DNA of 28,573 nt from JBFISM01 sp041608535 (GTDB lineage: Bacteria; Actinomycetota; Acidimicrobiia; Spongiisociales; UBA5794): contig JBFISM010000032.1 in the NCBI GenBank assembly GCA_041608535.1, forward strand, positions 1-28,573, written 5' to 3'. The position numbers were made by a program, and so were the translations under genes. The notes beneath the pieces were generated by a model. That model was given only the letters and a program-made list of their open reading frames with translations, did not search any database and had not been told where the DNA came from. Positions 20,837 to 27,683 of the stretch are shown here, in pieces. Position 1 is the first letter of the stretch. The number at the start of each line of letters is the position of its first letter.

Positions 20837-21982
20837 ATGAGTCGCGCCCAGACCGCCGGTTCGCGCATGGCCGGACTCCCCGCACCACTGCGCGCCTTGG
20901 TCGTTGTGACCCTGCTCTATCTGTTCCTCGGAGGCGTCAAGCTGCTGGAAACGGGGATCAAGGGCCTCGGCAGCGATTTCACCGACGGTCTCTTCGAGGG
21001 TGTCACCAACCCTCTCGCCGGGCTGTTCGTCGGCGTACTCGCCACTGTGCTGGTGCAGTCGTCGTCGGTCACCACAGCGACCATCGTCGGGCTGGTTGCC
21101 GGCGACGTCCTCAGCGTGTCGACGGCCGTGCCCATGATCATGGGGGCCAACATCGGTACGACCGTGACCAACACCATCGTGTCGCTCACCCATCTCCGTC
21201 GTGGCGAAGAGTTTCGGCGGGCCTTTGCCGCCGCCACCATGCACGACTTCTTCAATGTGATCGCAGTGGCCGTGCTGCTGCCCATCGAGATCGTCACCGG
21301 TGTCTTGTCTGGCACCGCCCAATCGGTGGCGAGCTTCATCGCCGGCGGCCAGGAGCTGGGGGGAAGCTTCAACAGCCCGATCAAGGGTGCCGTGGCGTGG
21401 CTCGCAGATCAGATAGAGGCGATCGTGCTCGTTCCGCTTCTTCCCAACGACCGAGCGATCGCCGTGGGAGCGATCATCCTCGGGATCTCCCTCATCTTCG
21501 TGACGCTGGCCTACATCACGAAGAACATGCGCATCCTCGTCGCCGACCGCATCGAGCGGTCGCTCAACGCCGCACTCGGCCGCTCCGGGTTGATCGGCAT
21601 GGTCGTTGGGACGCTGGTCACCATATCGGTCCAGTCCTCGAGCATCACGACGTCGATCCTCATTCCGCTCGTCGCCTCCGGCATCCTGCTGGTGCGCAAC
21701 GCGTACCCCGTCACGCTCGGGGCCAACATCGGCACCACCATCACGGCCTTGCTGGCGGCCCTCGGCGCAGGCGCCATCGACGGCTTGACCATTGCGGTCA
21801 CCCACACGTTGTTCAACATCGCAGGAATTCTCTTGATCTACCCGTGGCCGGCGACGCGCTTCATCCCGGTCGCCGTGGCAGAGCGGTTGGCCGATGTCGC
21901 TCTGGAGCGGCGTCAGCTGGCCATCGGATACGTCGCGGTTGCATTCATCGTGCTGCCGCTCGTCGGTGTCATACTGTTGTAA
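20837..21982 (+). CDS. Na/phosphate cotransporter family protein (NptA/YjbB type)
   Basis: This protein of about 381 residues from ATG 20837 has two inverted halves, each with a QSSS motif. These are VQSSSVTTATIVGLVAG (Q74) and VQSSSITTSILIPLVASG (Q266), the sodium- and phosphate-binding repeats of the PNaS family. GANIGTTVTNT and GANIGTTITAL follow each motif. It has about eight to ten membrane segments. It should move phosphate coupled to sodium, in or out. A GTG at 20759 in the same frame would add 26 residues; ATG 20837 is preferred because GGAGGGAA precedes it. It is translationally close (14 bp) to the PhoU-like gene, a common pairing. Confidence 0.92.
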   Translation: MSRAQTAGSRMAGLPAPLRALVVVTLLYLFLGGVKLLETGIKGLGSDFTDGLFEGVTNPLAGLFVGVLATVLVQSSSVTTATIVGLVAGDVLSVSTAVPMIMGANIGTTVTNTIVSLTHLRRGEEFRRAFAAATMHDFFNVIAVAVLLPIEIVTGVLSGTAQSVASFIAGGQELGGSFNSPIKGAVAWLADQIEAIVLVPLLPNDRAIAVGAIILGISLIFVTLAYITKNMRILVADRIERSLNAALGRSGLIGMVVGTLVTISVQSSSITTSILIPLVASGILLVRNAYPVTLGANIGTTITALLAALGAGAIDGLTIAVTHTLFNIAGILLIYPWPATRFIPVAVAERLADVALERRQLAIGYVAVAFIVLPLVGVILL

Positions 21983-21996
21983 CCGGAGGTGAGCCC

Positions 21997-22665
21997 ATGG
22001 TGCTCGATTTTTTCCGCTCGGGAACCTCGCAGATCGAAGAGGTCGAGACCCGATTGGTGACGATGCTGCGTGATGGACGTCGTGTCTTCGACACATCGGT
22101 CGCCGCCGTATTCGGGGGTGGGAAGTCTCGCGAGGCGAAGTCGACCGTCAAGTCCATCGACCGCGAGATCAACGAGAACCAACGTGAAGTGCGGCGGGCC
22201 CTGATGATGAGTGCTTCGGTGCGTGGTACCGCGGATCTTCCGCTCATCCTCGCCTACATGAGCGTGGTCAAAGACGTGGAACGGGTGGGCGACTACGCCA
22301 AGAACATCTACGACCTCGCCAAATACGGCGTTGATTTCACGACCGCGGCCGATCGCGATGAGCTGGAGGCGTATCGCGACGCCGTGGCCAAGCTGCTCGA
22401 CGAAGCGGCCGAGGTCTTCGCCGAGAGAAACACCGAACGCGCCCACGAACTGGTGACCAAAGCGGACAGGTTCCTCAGCGAGTACAACCGCCGGGTCAAG
22501 GAGACGACCATGTCCGAGGGCCCGGTACTAGATGCCGTGGGCAGAGCGCTCTACTTCCGCTACCTCAAGCGGATCACGGCGCACGTCATGAATCTCATGA
22601 CGTCACTGTTCCTCCCCGTCGATCAGCTCGACCACTACGACGAAGACCCCGACGACAGGTTGTAG
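21997..22665 (+). CDS. PhoU-domain protein partnered with the phosphate transporter
   Basis: This 222-residue all-helical protein resembles the PhoU-like domain often fused or adjacent to Na/Pi cotransporters. Helix pairs carry the metal-binding E/D-x-x-x-D type pattern (LAYMSVVKDVERVGDYAKNIYDLAKYG). The C-terminal repeat has RALYFRYLKRITAHVMNLMTSLFLPV. It probably regulates the transporter, or phosphate signalling, through bound metal. ATG 21997 follows GGAGGTGA at good spacing, which settles the start against the much longer open frame beginning at 20668. Confidence 0.88.
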   Translation: MVLDFFRSGTSQIEEVETRLVTMLRDGRRVFDTSVAAVFGGGKSREAKSTVKSIDREINENQREVRRALMMSASVRGTADLPLILAYMSVVKDVERVGDYAKNIYDLAKYGVDFTTAADRDELEAYRDAVAKLLDEAAEVFAERNTERAHELVTKADRFLSEYNRRVKETTMSEGPVLDAVGRALYFRYLKRITAHVMNLMTSLFLPVDQLDHYDEDPDDRL

Positions 22666-22678
22666 CCACGGACCAATC

Positions 22679-22704
22679 GCCCCCACCCCTGGTCGGGGGA
22701 GCGA
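22679..22704. terminator. Weak hairpin between convergent phoU-like and bS22 genes
   Basis: CGCCCCC (22678-22684) and GGGGG-AG-CG (22696-22704) can pair imperfectly around a 10-nt loop. It is the only hairpin in the 44-bp gap between the two stop codons. Confidence 0.3.
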
Positions 22705-22709
22705 AGTGA

Positions 22710-22802
22710 CTAGCGCTTCCGCTTGTGGCGGTTCGCCTTGATGCGCTTGCGATACTTGTGCTTGCTCATCTTCTTGCGGCGCTTCTTCACCAGCGAGCCC
22801 AT
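22710..22802 (-). CDS. Ribosomal protein bS22 (AURKAIP1/COX24-like)
   Basis: This 30-residue, very basic protein begins MGSLVKKRRKKMSKHKYRK and ends in NRHKRKR. The MGSxxKKRRKxMxKxKxRK pattern is that of the tiny actinobacterial small-subunit protein bS22, which sits in the decoding region of the mycobacterial 30S subunit. It is too short for ordinary gene finders and easy to miss. A Shine-Dalgarno sequence AGAGG lies 7 nt before the ATG. It is convergent with the PhoU-like gene. Its presence supports the actinobacterial origin of the window. Confidence 0.88.
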   Translation of the reverse strand: MGSLVKKRRKKMSKHKYRKRIKANRHKRKR

Positions 22803-22952
22803 GCAAAAACCTCTGAACGTGTTCGGGAAATCCGTGCCTCGTCGCGGTTCCGGCACGCCGGACCCCCACAGCGCAGCACGCCGGGACGAGACGGGCCGTA
22901 TCGTAACAGCTACACGGGCGAGGTCGTCGGGCGGCGCACGTAAAACAGGCGC

Positions 22953-23294
22953 TCAGCCGCTGCGCGACAGGATTGACCGTCCCGCGTCCTCCCAGCGAGC
23001 ACCAACGAGCACGCCCACCAGAGCCACGATGATACCAAGCACCGGCTGGACGAAGAAGACCACAAACCCAAGGAGGGCCGCCGCGCCCGCACGCAGCAGG
23101 GTGCGACGACGCTGCGACGGTTCGGGTGCGGCCGCAGCCAGCCCCGCAGCGAGTGCGCCGGTCACGGCGAGCAGGATGCCGCCCAGACCGAGCAGCAGAT
23201 CGATCTCCGGTTCCACCGGCACAGCGAGCGTGAGAAAAGCCAGACCCGGTAGTGCGCCGAGGCCCGCCCACCGGCTGATTCGCTTCCAGGGCAT
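22953..23294 (-). CDS. Small integral membrane protein of unknown function
   Basis: This 113-residue protein has three or four hydrophobic segments (LGALPGLAFLTLAV, IDLLLGLGGILLAVTGALAAGL, ALLGFVVFFVQPVLGIIVALVGVLVG) separated by a basic loop with PSQRRR. No family was recognised. An in-frame start 11 codons upstream exists, but ATG 23294 has an ideal AAGGAGGT eight bases before it. A strong hairpin lies in its 5' leader. It is upstream of, and co-directional with, the bS22 gene, separated by about 150 bp. Confidence 0.7.
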   Translation of the reverse strand: MPWKRISRWAGLGALPGLAFLTLAVPVEPEIDLLLGLGGILLAVTGALAAGLAAAAPEPSQRRRTLLRAGAAALLGFVVFFVQPVLGIIVALVGVLVGARWEDAGRSILSRSG

Positions 23295-23317
23295 GAAGCG
23301 ACCTCCTTTGCGGTTTG

Positions 23318-23350
23318 GCGGAGCCACCGGCGGCGACCCGGTGGCTCCGT
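23318..23350 (-). promoter_or_regulatory. Leader hairpin upstream of the small membrane protein gene
   Basis: CGGAGCCACCGG and CCGGTGGCTCCG (23319-23330 and 23338-23349) form a perfect 12-bp stem with a 7-nt loop. It ends 24 bp before the ATG and about 10 bp before its Shine-Dalgarno sequence. No gene on the same strand ends here, so it is either a leader structure or an insulating terminator. Confidence 0.45.
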
Positions 23351-23430
23351 CTCGATGTATGCACTGTCGACTACGGCTCTAGCAGAGCACCAGTGCTCCA
23401 CTTGTGTGCGGTCGCAGCACCGACCGTGCC

Positions 23431-23436
23431 TAGCCT
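23431..23436 (+). promoter_or_regulatory. Leaderless -10 hexamer TAGCCT of the C26 hydrolase gene
   Basis: TAGCCT is followed by GGACACCTC and ATG 23446. The decamer TAGCCTGGAC also precedes the ABC ATPase gene at 25073. Confidence 0.5.
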
Positions 23437-23445
23437 GGACACCTC

Positions 23446-24171
23446 ATGCAACCGGTCATCGGCATCACGACGCGTACTCGCAATGTCCGGACTGCGGGAG
23501 GGGAACTGCCGGCCGACACCGTGCAGCACACCTATCGCAATTCCGTCGCCGCTGCGGGCGCGATCCCGGTGTTGCTGCCACCGGTGGAGGCGCCGGCGAT
23601 ACCGGGGGTCGTCGACCGCATCGACGGCGTGGTACTCACCGGCGGGGGCGACATCGACCCGGCGGCCTACGGAGCCATCGCCGACGAGACGGTGTACCAG
23701 GTCGATCCGGAGCGGGACAGCTTCGAGTTGGCGCTCGCCGCCGAGCTGTCCGTCAGGCAAACGCCCACCCTGGCGATATGCCGCGGTCTCCAGGTGATCA
23801 ATGTCGCGCTGGGCGGATCGTTGGTGGTGGACATACCGAAAGCCCATGGGACCCAGCACAGCTTCTCCGGAGACCGTGTGGTGGAGACGCAGCAACGCAT
23901 CGATCTCGATCCCGGATCTCGGCTTGCCGACGTCATCGGCGCTTCGGTGATGGTGAACTCGATCCACCATCAGGCGGTCGACCGGCTCGGCGATGGCTTG
24001 ACCGTGGCGGGTAGAGCCGAGGACGGTGTGATCGAGGCCATTGCTGCCACCAGCGGCTGGCCCTTGCTTGCCGTCCAGTGGCATCCGGAATACCTCACCG
24101 CCGGCGGCGACGTCGCCGCCAAGGCGCTGTTCGCCGAGCTGGTGAGGCTGGCTAGCTCCAGCCGGTCATAG
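23446..24171 (+). CDS. Peptidase C26 / gamma-glutamyl-GABA hydrolase-like class I amidotransferase
   Basis: This 241-residue protein begins PVIGITTRTR and has the family's VDGVVLTGGGDIDPAAYG. The nucleophile is C112 in LAICRGLQVINVALGG. The catalytic His-Glu pair is H213 and E215 in VQWHPEY. DIPKAHGTQHS and VNSIHHQAVDRLGDGLTV are typical of the PuuD-type hydrolases, which cleave gamma-glutamyl amides such as gamma-glutamyl-GABA to glutamate. Other putrescine genes are absent nearby, so the true substrate is open. It overlaps the convergent homoserine kinase gene by 20 bp. Confidence 0.9.
   Translation: MQPVIGITTRTRNVRTAGGELPADTVQHTYRNSVAAAGAIPVLLPPVEAPAIPGVVDRIDGVVLTGGGDIDPAAYGAIADETVYQVDPERDSFELALAAELSVRQTPTLAICRGLQVINVALGGSLVVDIPKAHGTQHSFSGDRVVETQQRIDLDPGSRLADVIGASVMVNSIHHQAVDRLGDGLTVAGRAEDGVIEAIAATSGWPLLAVQWHPEYLTAGGDVAAKALFAELVRLASSSRS
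24146..24163. terminator. Hairpin inside a convergent gene overlap
   Basis: GGCTGG-CTAGCT-CCAGCC forms a 6-bp stem with a 6-nt loop, lying in the 3' coding ends of both convergent genes. It overlaps the minus-strand stop. Confidence 0.4.
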
Positions 24172-25000
24172 CCACGGCGAGCTCGCGTACCTCTCCGCTT
24201 CCCGCCAGAGCGCTCTTCAGGGCAGCCATGACGTCGGCGACGTGGTCGTCGTCGCAAAAAGCAAGGGCACTGGGTCCTGCGCCGCTCCACGCCGCATGGT
24301 GGGCGCCCGCATCGATCGCGGCGTCGATCAATTCGCCGGTGATGGGTGACAACGCACTCCGCGGAGCCTCGTGAATCTCGTCTCCGAGCGCCAAGCGGAA
24401 GGCGTCGATGTCGCCGGTGCGCAATCCCTCGAGGAGAAACACCGTCCGTGCCACCGAGCGTGCCGCCGCTCGATGGGGAAGCGAGGCGGGCAGCTTGGCG
24501 CGTGCCGTGCGTGTCGACAGCTTCGACTCCGGAATACCGACGACGATGCGCAAGCCGTCCCACATCGGCAGCCGCCGGATGACATCGCCCTGTGCGGCGA
24601 CGAGACCGCCATACACCGCGGCTGCGGCGTTGTCAGGATGACCCTCGAGATCGGCAACCAGCTCGTAGAGGAATCGGTCCGATGGCTCTCGCCCGGTGGC
24701 GCGCATGGCGGCTGCTGCGGCGGCGGCGACGACGGCCGAGCTCGAGCCGAGGCCCCGTGACCGAGGGATCTCGTTCTCGATGGTGATGCGCATCGGCCTG
24801 TCGCCCACGGCGGCACTGACCGCCCGAATCACCAGATCGCCCGGATGTGCCGCCTCGAGCCTGCCGTACTCGAAGATCTCCCATCGCTCCGCCGGCTCGG
24901 CGGCGCACACACAACGCACCTCGAGCGCGAGGGCCAGCACATCGAATCCGGGCCCCAGGTTTCCGGACGAAGCCGGTGCGTTTGCAGAAGCGGTGGTCAT
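24152..25000 (-). CDS. thrB: Homoserine kinase
   Basis: This 282-residue GHMP kinase has the N-terminal APASSGNLGPGFDVLALAL, the ATP-binding PRSRGLGSSSAVV and the conserved DLEGHPDNAAAAVYGGL. The C-terminal AAWSGAGPSALAF is the third GHMP motif. It phosphorylates homoserine for threonine synthesis. The open frame runs to 25120, but the family begins near MTTASANAPASSGNLG, which selects ATG 25000. TACGCT (complement of 25010-25015) lies 9 nt before it and no Shine-Dalgarno sequence is present. The gene stands apart from thrC and hom. Its product draws on the same homoserine pool as the transsulfuration genes at the window start. Confidence 0.9.
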   Translation of the reverse strand: MTTASANAPASSGNLGPGFDVLALALEVRCVCAAEPAERWEIFEYGRLEAAHPGDLVIRAVSAAVGDRPMRITIENEIPRSRGLGSSSAVVAAAAAAAMRATGREPSDRFLYELVADLEGHPDNAAAAVYGGLVAAQGDVIRRLPMWDGLRIVVGIPESKLSTRTARAKLPASLPHRAAARSVARTVFLLEGLRTGDIDAFRLALGDEIHEAPRSALSPITGELIDAAIDAGAHHAAWSGAGPSALAFCDDDHVADVMAALKSALAGSGEVRELAVAMTGWS

Positions 25001-25009
25001 CGATGGGGA

Positions 25010-25078
25010 AGCGTACCGACGGTTGGCGAGCACTCCCAATCTCGACCACCCGTCTCGGCACCGGTGCGCCAGTAGCCT
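25010..25078. promoter_or_regulatory. Divergent leaderless promoters of thrB and the ABC operon
   Basis: The minus-strand TACGCT (complement of 25010-25015) precedes thrB by 9 nt. The plus-strand TAGCCT (25073-25078) precedes the ABC ATPase ATG by 7 nt. The 57 bp between them show no clear palindrome. Confidence 0.5.
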
Positions 25079-25085
25079 GGACGGG

Positions 25086-26000
25086 ATGGAGCCGGTCATC
25101 CACACCCAGGGTCTGACCAAGTACTACGGCAAAGTGCTGGGTGTGCAGAACCTCGACCTCGAGGTTCAGCCCGGTGAGATCTTCGGGTTCATCGGTCCCA
25201 ACGGCGCCGGAAAGAGCACGACCATCCGCCTGCTGCTCGACCTGATCCGGCCGGACGCAGGCACCGCACGGGTACTCGGTATGGACGTCGCCGCCTCCTC
25301 TCGAGCGATCCGCCGCCGGGTGGGCTATCTCCCCGGTGAGCTGGCGTTGTTCGAGTCGATGACGGGCCGCCAGCTCCTCGACTTCGTCTCGGCGCTGCGG
25401 GGATCGAAACCGCCCGCTCTCGTCGCCAGCATCGTGGATGCGCTCGACCTCGACCTCGATCGCAAGGTGCGCAACTACTCGAGCGGCAACCGGCAGAAGC
25501 TGGCCATCACCCAGGCGTTGATGCACCGACCGGACCTGCTGATCCTCGATGAGCCGACGAATTCCCTTGATCCCCTGATACAACAGGTACTCCATGGGCT
25601 GCTCGCCGAGGCACGCGACGAGGGGCGCTCGGTGTTCCTCTCCTCTCATGTCCTCCCCGAGGTGGAACGGGTGGCCGACCGTGTCGGGATCATCCGCAAT
25701 GGAGAACTGGTAGCCATCGAATCCATTGCCGGTCTCAAAGCTCGGGCCGTGCACCGGCTCGAGGTGCGCTTTGCCGAGCCGATCTCGGGAGACGACCCCT
25801 TCGCCGGCATCGATACGGTGCGGGCTGCCGAGCTGGCCGATGGAAGACGGATTGCGCATCTGCTGGTGGAGGGTTCGGTCGACGCCGTCGTGAAGCGGCT
25901 GGCTTCGTTCACCGTGGAGAGCCTCGTGTCGCACGATGCCGATCTCGAGGAAGCGTTCCTCGCCTACTACGCACCTGCGGAACCGGTCGATGCTGCGTAG
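25086..26000 (+). CDS. ABC transporter ATP-binding protein (DrrA/CcmA type)
   Basis: This 304-residue ATPase has Walker A GPNGAGKST (K43), a Q loop (VGYLPGELALF), a signature motif reading NYSSGNRQK instead of the usual LSGGQ, Walker B LLILDEPT, and the H loop SSHVLPEVE. About 80 extra C-terminal residues form the domain common in drug or polyether exporters. The signature deviation is seen in some ABC-2 exporters of this type and probably does not abolish activity. ATG 25086 is chosen from the promoter hexamer and the start of homology; the open frame itself extends much further upstream. It overlaps the permease gene by 11 bp. Confidence 0.92.
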   Translation: MEPVIHTQGLTKYYGKVLGVQNLDLEVQPGEIFGFIGPNGAGKSTTIRLLLDLIRPDAGTARVLGMDVAASSRAIRRRVGYLPGELALFESMTGRQLLDFVSALRGSKPPALVASIVDALDLDLDRKVRNYSSGNRQKLAITQALMHRPDLLILDEPTNSLDPLIQQVLHGLLAEARDEGRSVFLSSHVLPEVERVADRVGIIRNGELVAIESIAGLKARAVHRLEVRFAEPISGDDPFAGIDTVRAAELADGRRIAHLLVEGSVDAVVKRLASFTVESLVSHDADLEEAFLAYYAPAEPVDAA

Positions 26001-26793
26001 CGTCTTTGGCAAGATCGTATGGGAGCGGCAGCGAGGCCTGCTGTGGTGGGTGGGCGGCCTGGTGGCGCTGGCCTTGATCACGGTGGCCTTCGTCCCGACG
26101 CTGCGGGATCAGGCCGGGTTCGTCGAGCTGTTCGAGTCACTCCCCCAAGGCTTCCTGTCCATGTTCGGGGTGGAATCCGCCGCTGACCTGGTGACCCCGG
26201 TCGGGCTCATCAACAGCCGCCTATACGCATCGGTCGGGTCGATCGTGATCATCATCCTCGCCATCAGTGTCGCCACCCGATCGATCGCCGGTGAAGAGGA
26301 ATCGGGGGTGCTCGACATGCTGCTCGCCCAGCCGGTGACCCGCACCCGGGTGGTGCTGGACACGGTGGCGGCGATGATCGTGCTCACCGGGATCCTGGCG
26401 GTGGCGCTGGCGGTGACGCTGCTCATGACCAATCCGGTCTTCGACCTGGACCTCACTGTGTCGGGCATCATCGGGGCCAATTTCGGGGTGCTGCTTCTTG
26501 CGCTCGTGTACGGCACGCTGGCGCTGCTGGTGGCTGCGGCCACCGGAAACCGGGCGGTCACCCTCGGAGTGGCCACGGCGGTGGTGATCGGCGGCTTCTT
26601 CATCAATGGCCTGTCCGAGCTGGTCACCGAGCTACGGGGAGTCGCCGCCTTCATGCCCTTCAAGTGGTTTCTCGAACCAAACCCGCTGGCCACCGGGGTC
26701 GACTGGGGCAGCATCGTGTTGATGGCCGCAGTGAGCGCCGCCTTCACGATCCTCGCTGTGGTGGCCTTCAACCGCCGCGACATCGCAACGTGA
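25990..26793 (+). CDS. ABC-2 type transporter permease
   Basis: This 267-residue membrane protein has about six helices: LLWWVGGLVALALITVAFVP, YASVGSIVIIILAISVATRS, VAAMIVLTGILAVALAVTLLM, FGVLLLALVYGTLALLVAAA, VTLGVATAVVIGGFFING and IVLMAAVSAAFTILAVVAF. The cytoplasmic GEEESGVLDMLLAQPVTRTRVVL is typical of ABC-2 exporters that swap blocks of membrane (resistance or polyether type). It pairs with the ATPase upstream, whose stop it overlaps. ATG 25990 gives the expected short N-terminus. An upstream in-frame ATG at 25936 would run through the ATPase end. Confidence 0.9.
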   Translation: MLRSVFGKIVWERQRGLLWWVGGLVALALITVAFVPTLRDQAGFVELFESLPQGFLSMFGVESAADLVTPVGLINSRLYASVGSIVIIILAISVATRSIAGEEESGVLDMLLAQPVTRTRVVLDTVAAMIVLTGILAVALAVTLLMTNPVFDLDLTVSGIIGANFGVLLLALVYGTLALLVAAATGNRAVTLGVATAVVIGGFFINGLSELVTELRGVAAFMPFKWFLEPNPLATGVDWGSIVLMAAVSAAFTILAVVAFNRRDIAT

Positions 26794-27647
26794 GCGCAGC
26801 CCCGATGCAGCTCCACGCCGAGGTCTTCGGCCGGGAAGACGATCCCGCAGTGGTCCTGGTAGCAGGACTCGCCCAGCAGGTCACCTGGTGGCGGATGGGC
26901 TTCGTCCACGCCATCGTCGTCGGCGGCTACCGGGTCATCCGCTTCGACAATCGTGACATCGGCTTGTCCGGCAGGACCCCGGGCGGGAAGGTGAATCTCG
27001 CTGCCGTCGAGTTCGGCGATGCGGACACAGCTCCGTACACACTGGAGACCATGGCCGACGACACGGTGCAGCTGATCGACGACCTGCGTATCGACCGGGC
27101 CCACATGATCGGTTATTCGCTGGGTGGGATGGTCGCCCAGGCAATGGCGGCAAAGCACCCGCAGCGAGTGACGTCGCTGGTCTCGATGATGTCCTCCACG
27201 GGCGCCCCCGACGTCGGTCGACCCACCCCCGAGGGGGAACGGGTGCTGTACGCACCGCTCCCTGCGGCACCAGAGCGAGCAATAGCCCAGCTGATCGCCG
27301 ACCGGACGCTGTGGTCCACCCCGCCATTCGACGAAGCCACGGACACGGCAGCCTGGATCCGCTACGAATACCACCGCGGCTACGACACTGCAGGTGTGGG
27401 CCGGCAGATCGCAGCGCTTCGAGCCTCCGGCGACCGCACCCCATCGTTGGCCGCTGTCGCCGCCCCCACGCTGGTTATCCACGGCACGGCCGACCCGCTC
27501 ATCGATGTGTCGGGAGGACGCGCCACGGCCGCTGCGATACCCGGCGCCCGACTGGTGGAGTTCCCCGGGCTGGCCCACGACCTACCGCAGGGTCTGTGGC
27601 CGCAACTGCTGCGCGAGATCCACACCCATCTCGAATCGGCGAGTTGA
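26790..27647 (+). CDS. Alpha/beta hydrolase
   Basis: This 285-residue hydrolase has the nucleophile elbow IGYSLGGM (S110), the acid D235 in HGTADPLI and the histidine H263 in GLAHDLP, a full Ser-Asp-His triad. The oxyanion region is VAGLAQQVTWW. FDNRDIGLSGR is the usual strand-4 region (DxRGxGxS). Substrate is unknown; relatives include esterases and antibiotic-modifying hydrolases. The GTG at 26790 overlaps the stop of the permease (GTGA), which shows translational coupling. This suggests the hydrolase works on what the exporter moves, or the reverse. Confidence 0.88.
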   Translation: MSAAPMQLHAEVFGREDDPAVVLVAGLAQQVTWWRMGFVHAIVVGGYRVIRFDNRDIGLSGRTPGGKVNLAAVEFGDADTAPYTLETMADDTVQLIDDLRIDRAHMIGYSLGGMVAQAMAAKHPQRVTSLVSMMSSTGAPDVGRPTPEGERVLYAPLPAAPERAIAQLIADRTLWSTPPFDEATDTAAWIRYEYHRGYDTAGVGRQIAALRASGDRTPSLAAVAAPTLVIHGTADPLIDVSGGRATAAAIPGARLVEFPGLAHDLPQGLWPQLLREIHTHLESAS

Positions 27648-27670
27648 GCCTTGGGGCGCCGGCCTCTCCG

Positions 27671-27683
27671 CTGACGCTGTCAG
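27671..27683. terminator. Small hairpin at a convergent gene end
   Basis: CTGAC-GCT-GTCAG (27671-27683) is a 5-bp stem with a 3-nt loop. It overlaps the stop codon of the minus-strand pseudogene and lies 24 bp after the hydrolase stop. Confidence 0.35.

Noticed and set aside
20668..21996. N-terminal extension of the PhoU-like frame
   Set aside because: The extra ~440 residues are a shadow of the phosphate transporter gene. The real start at 21997 has GGAGGTGA.
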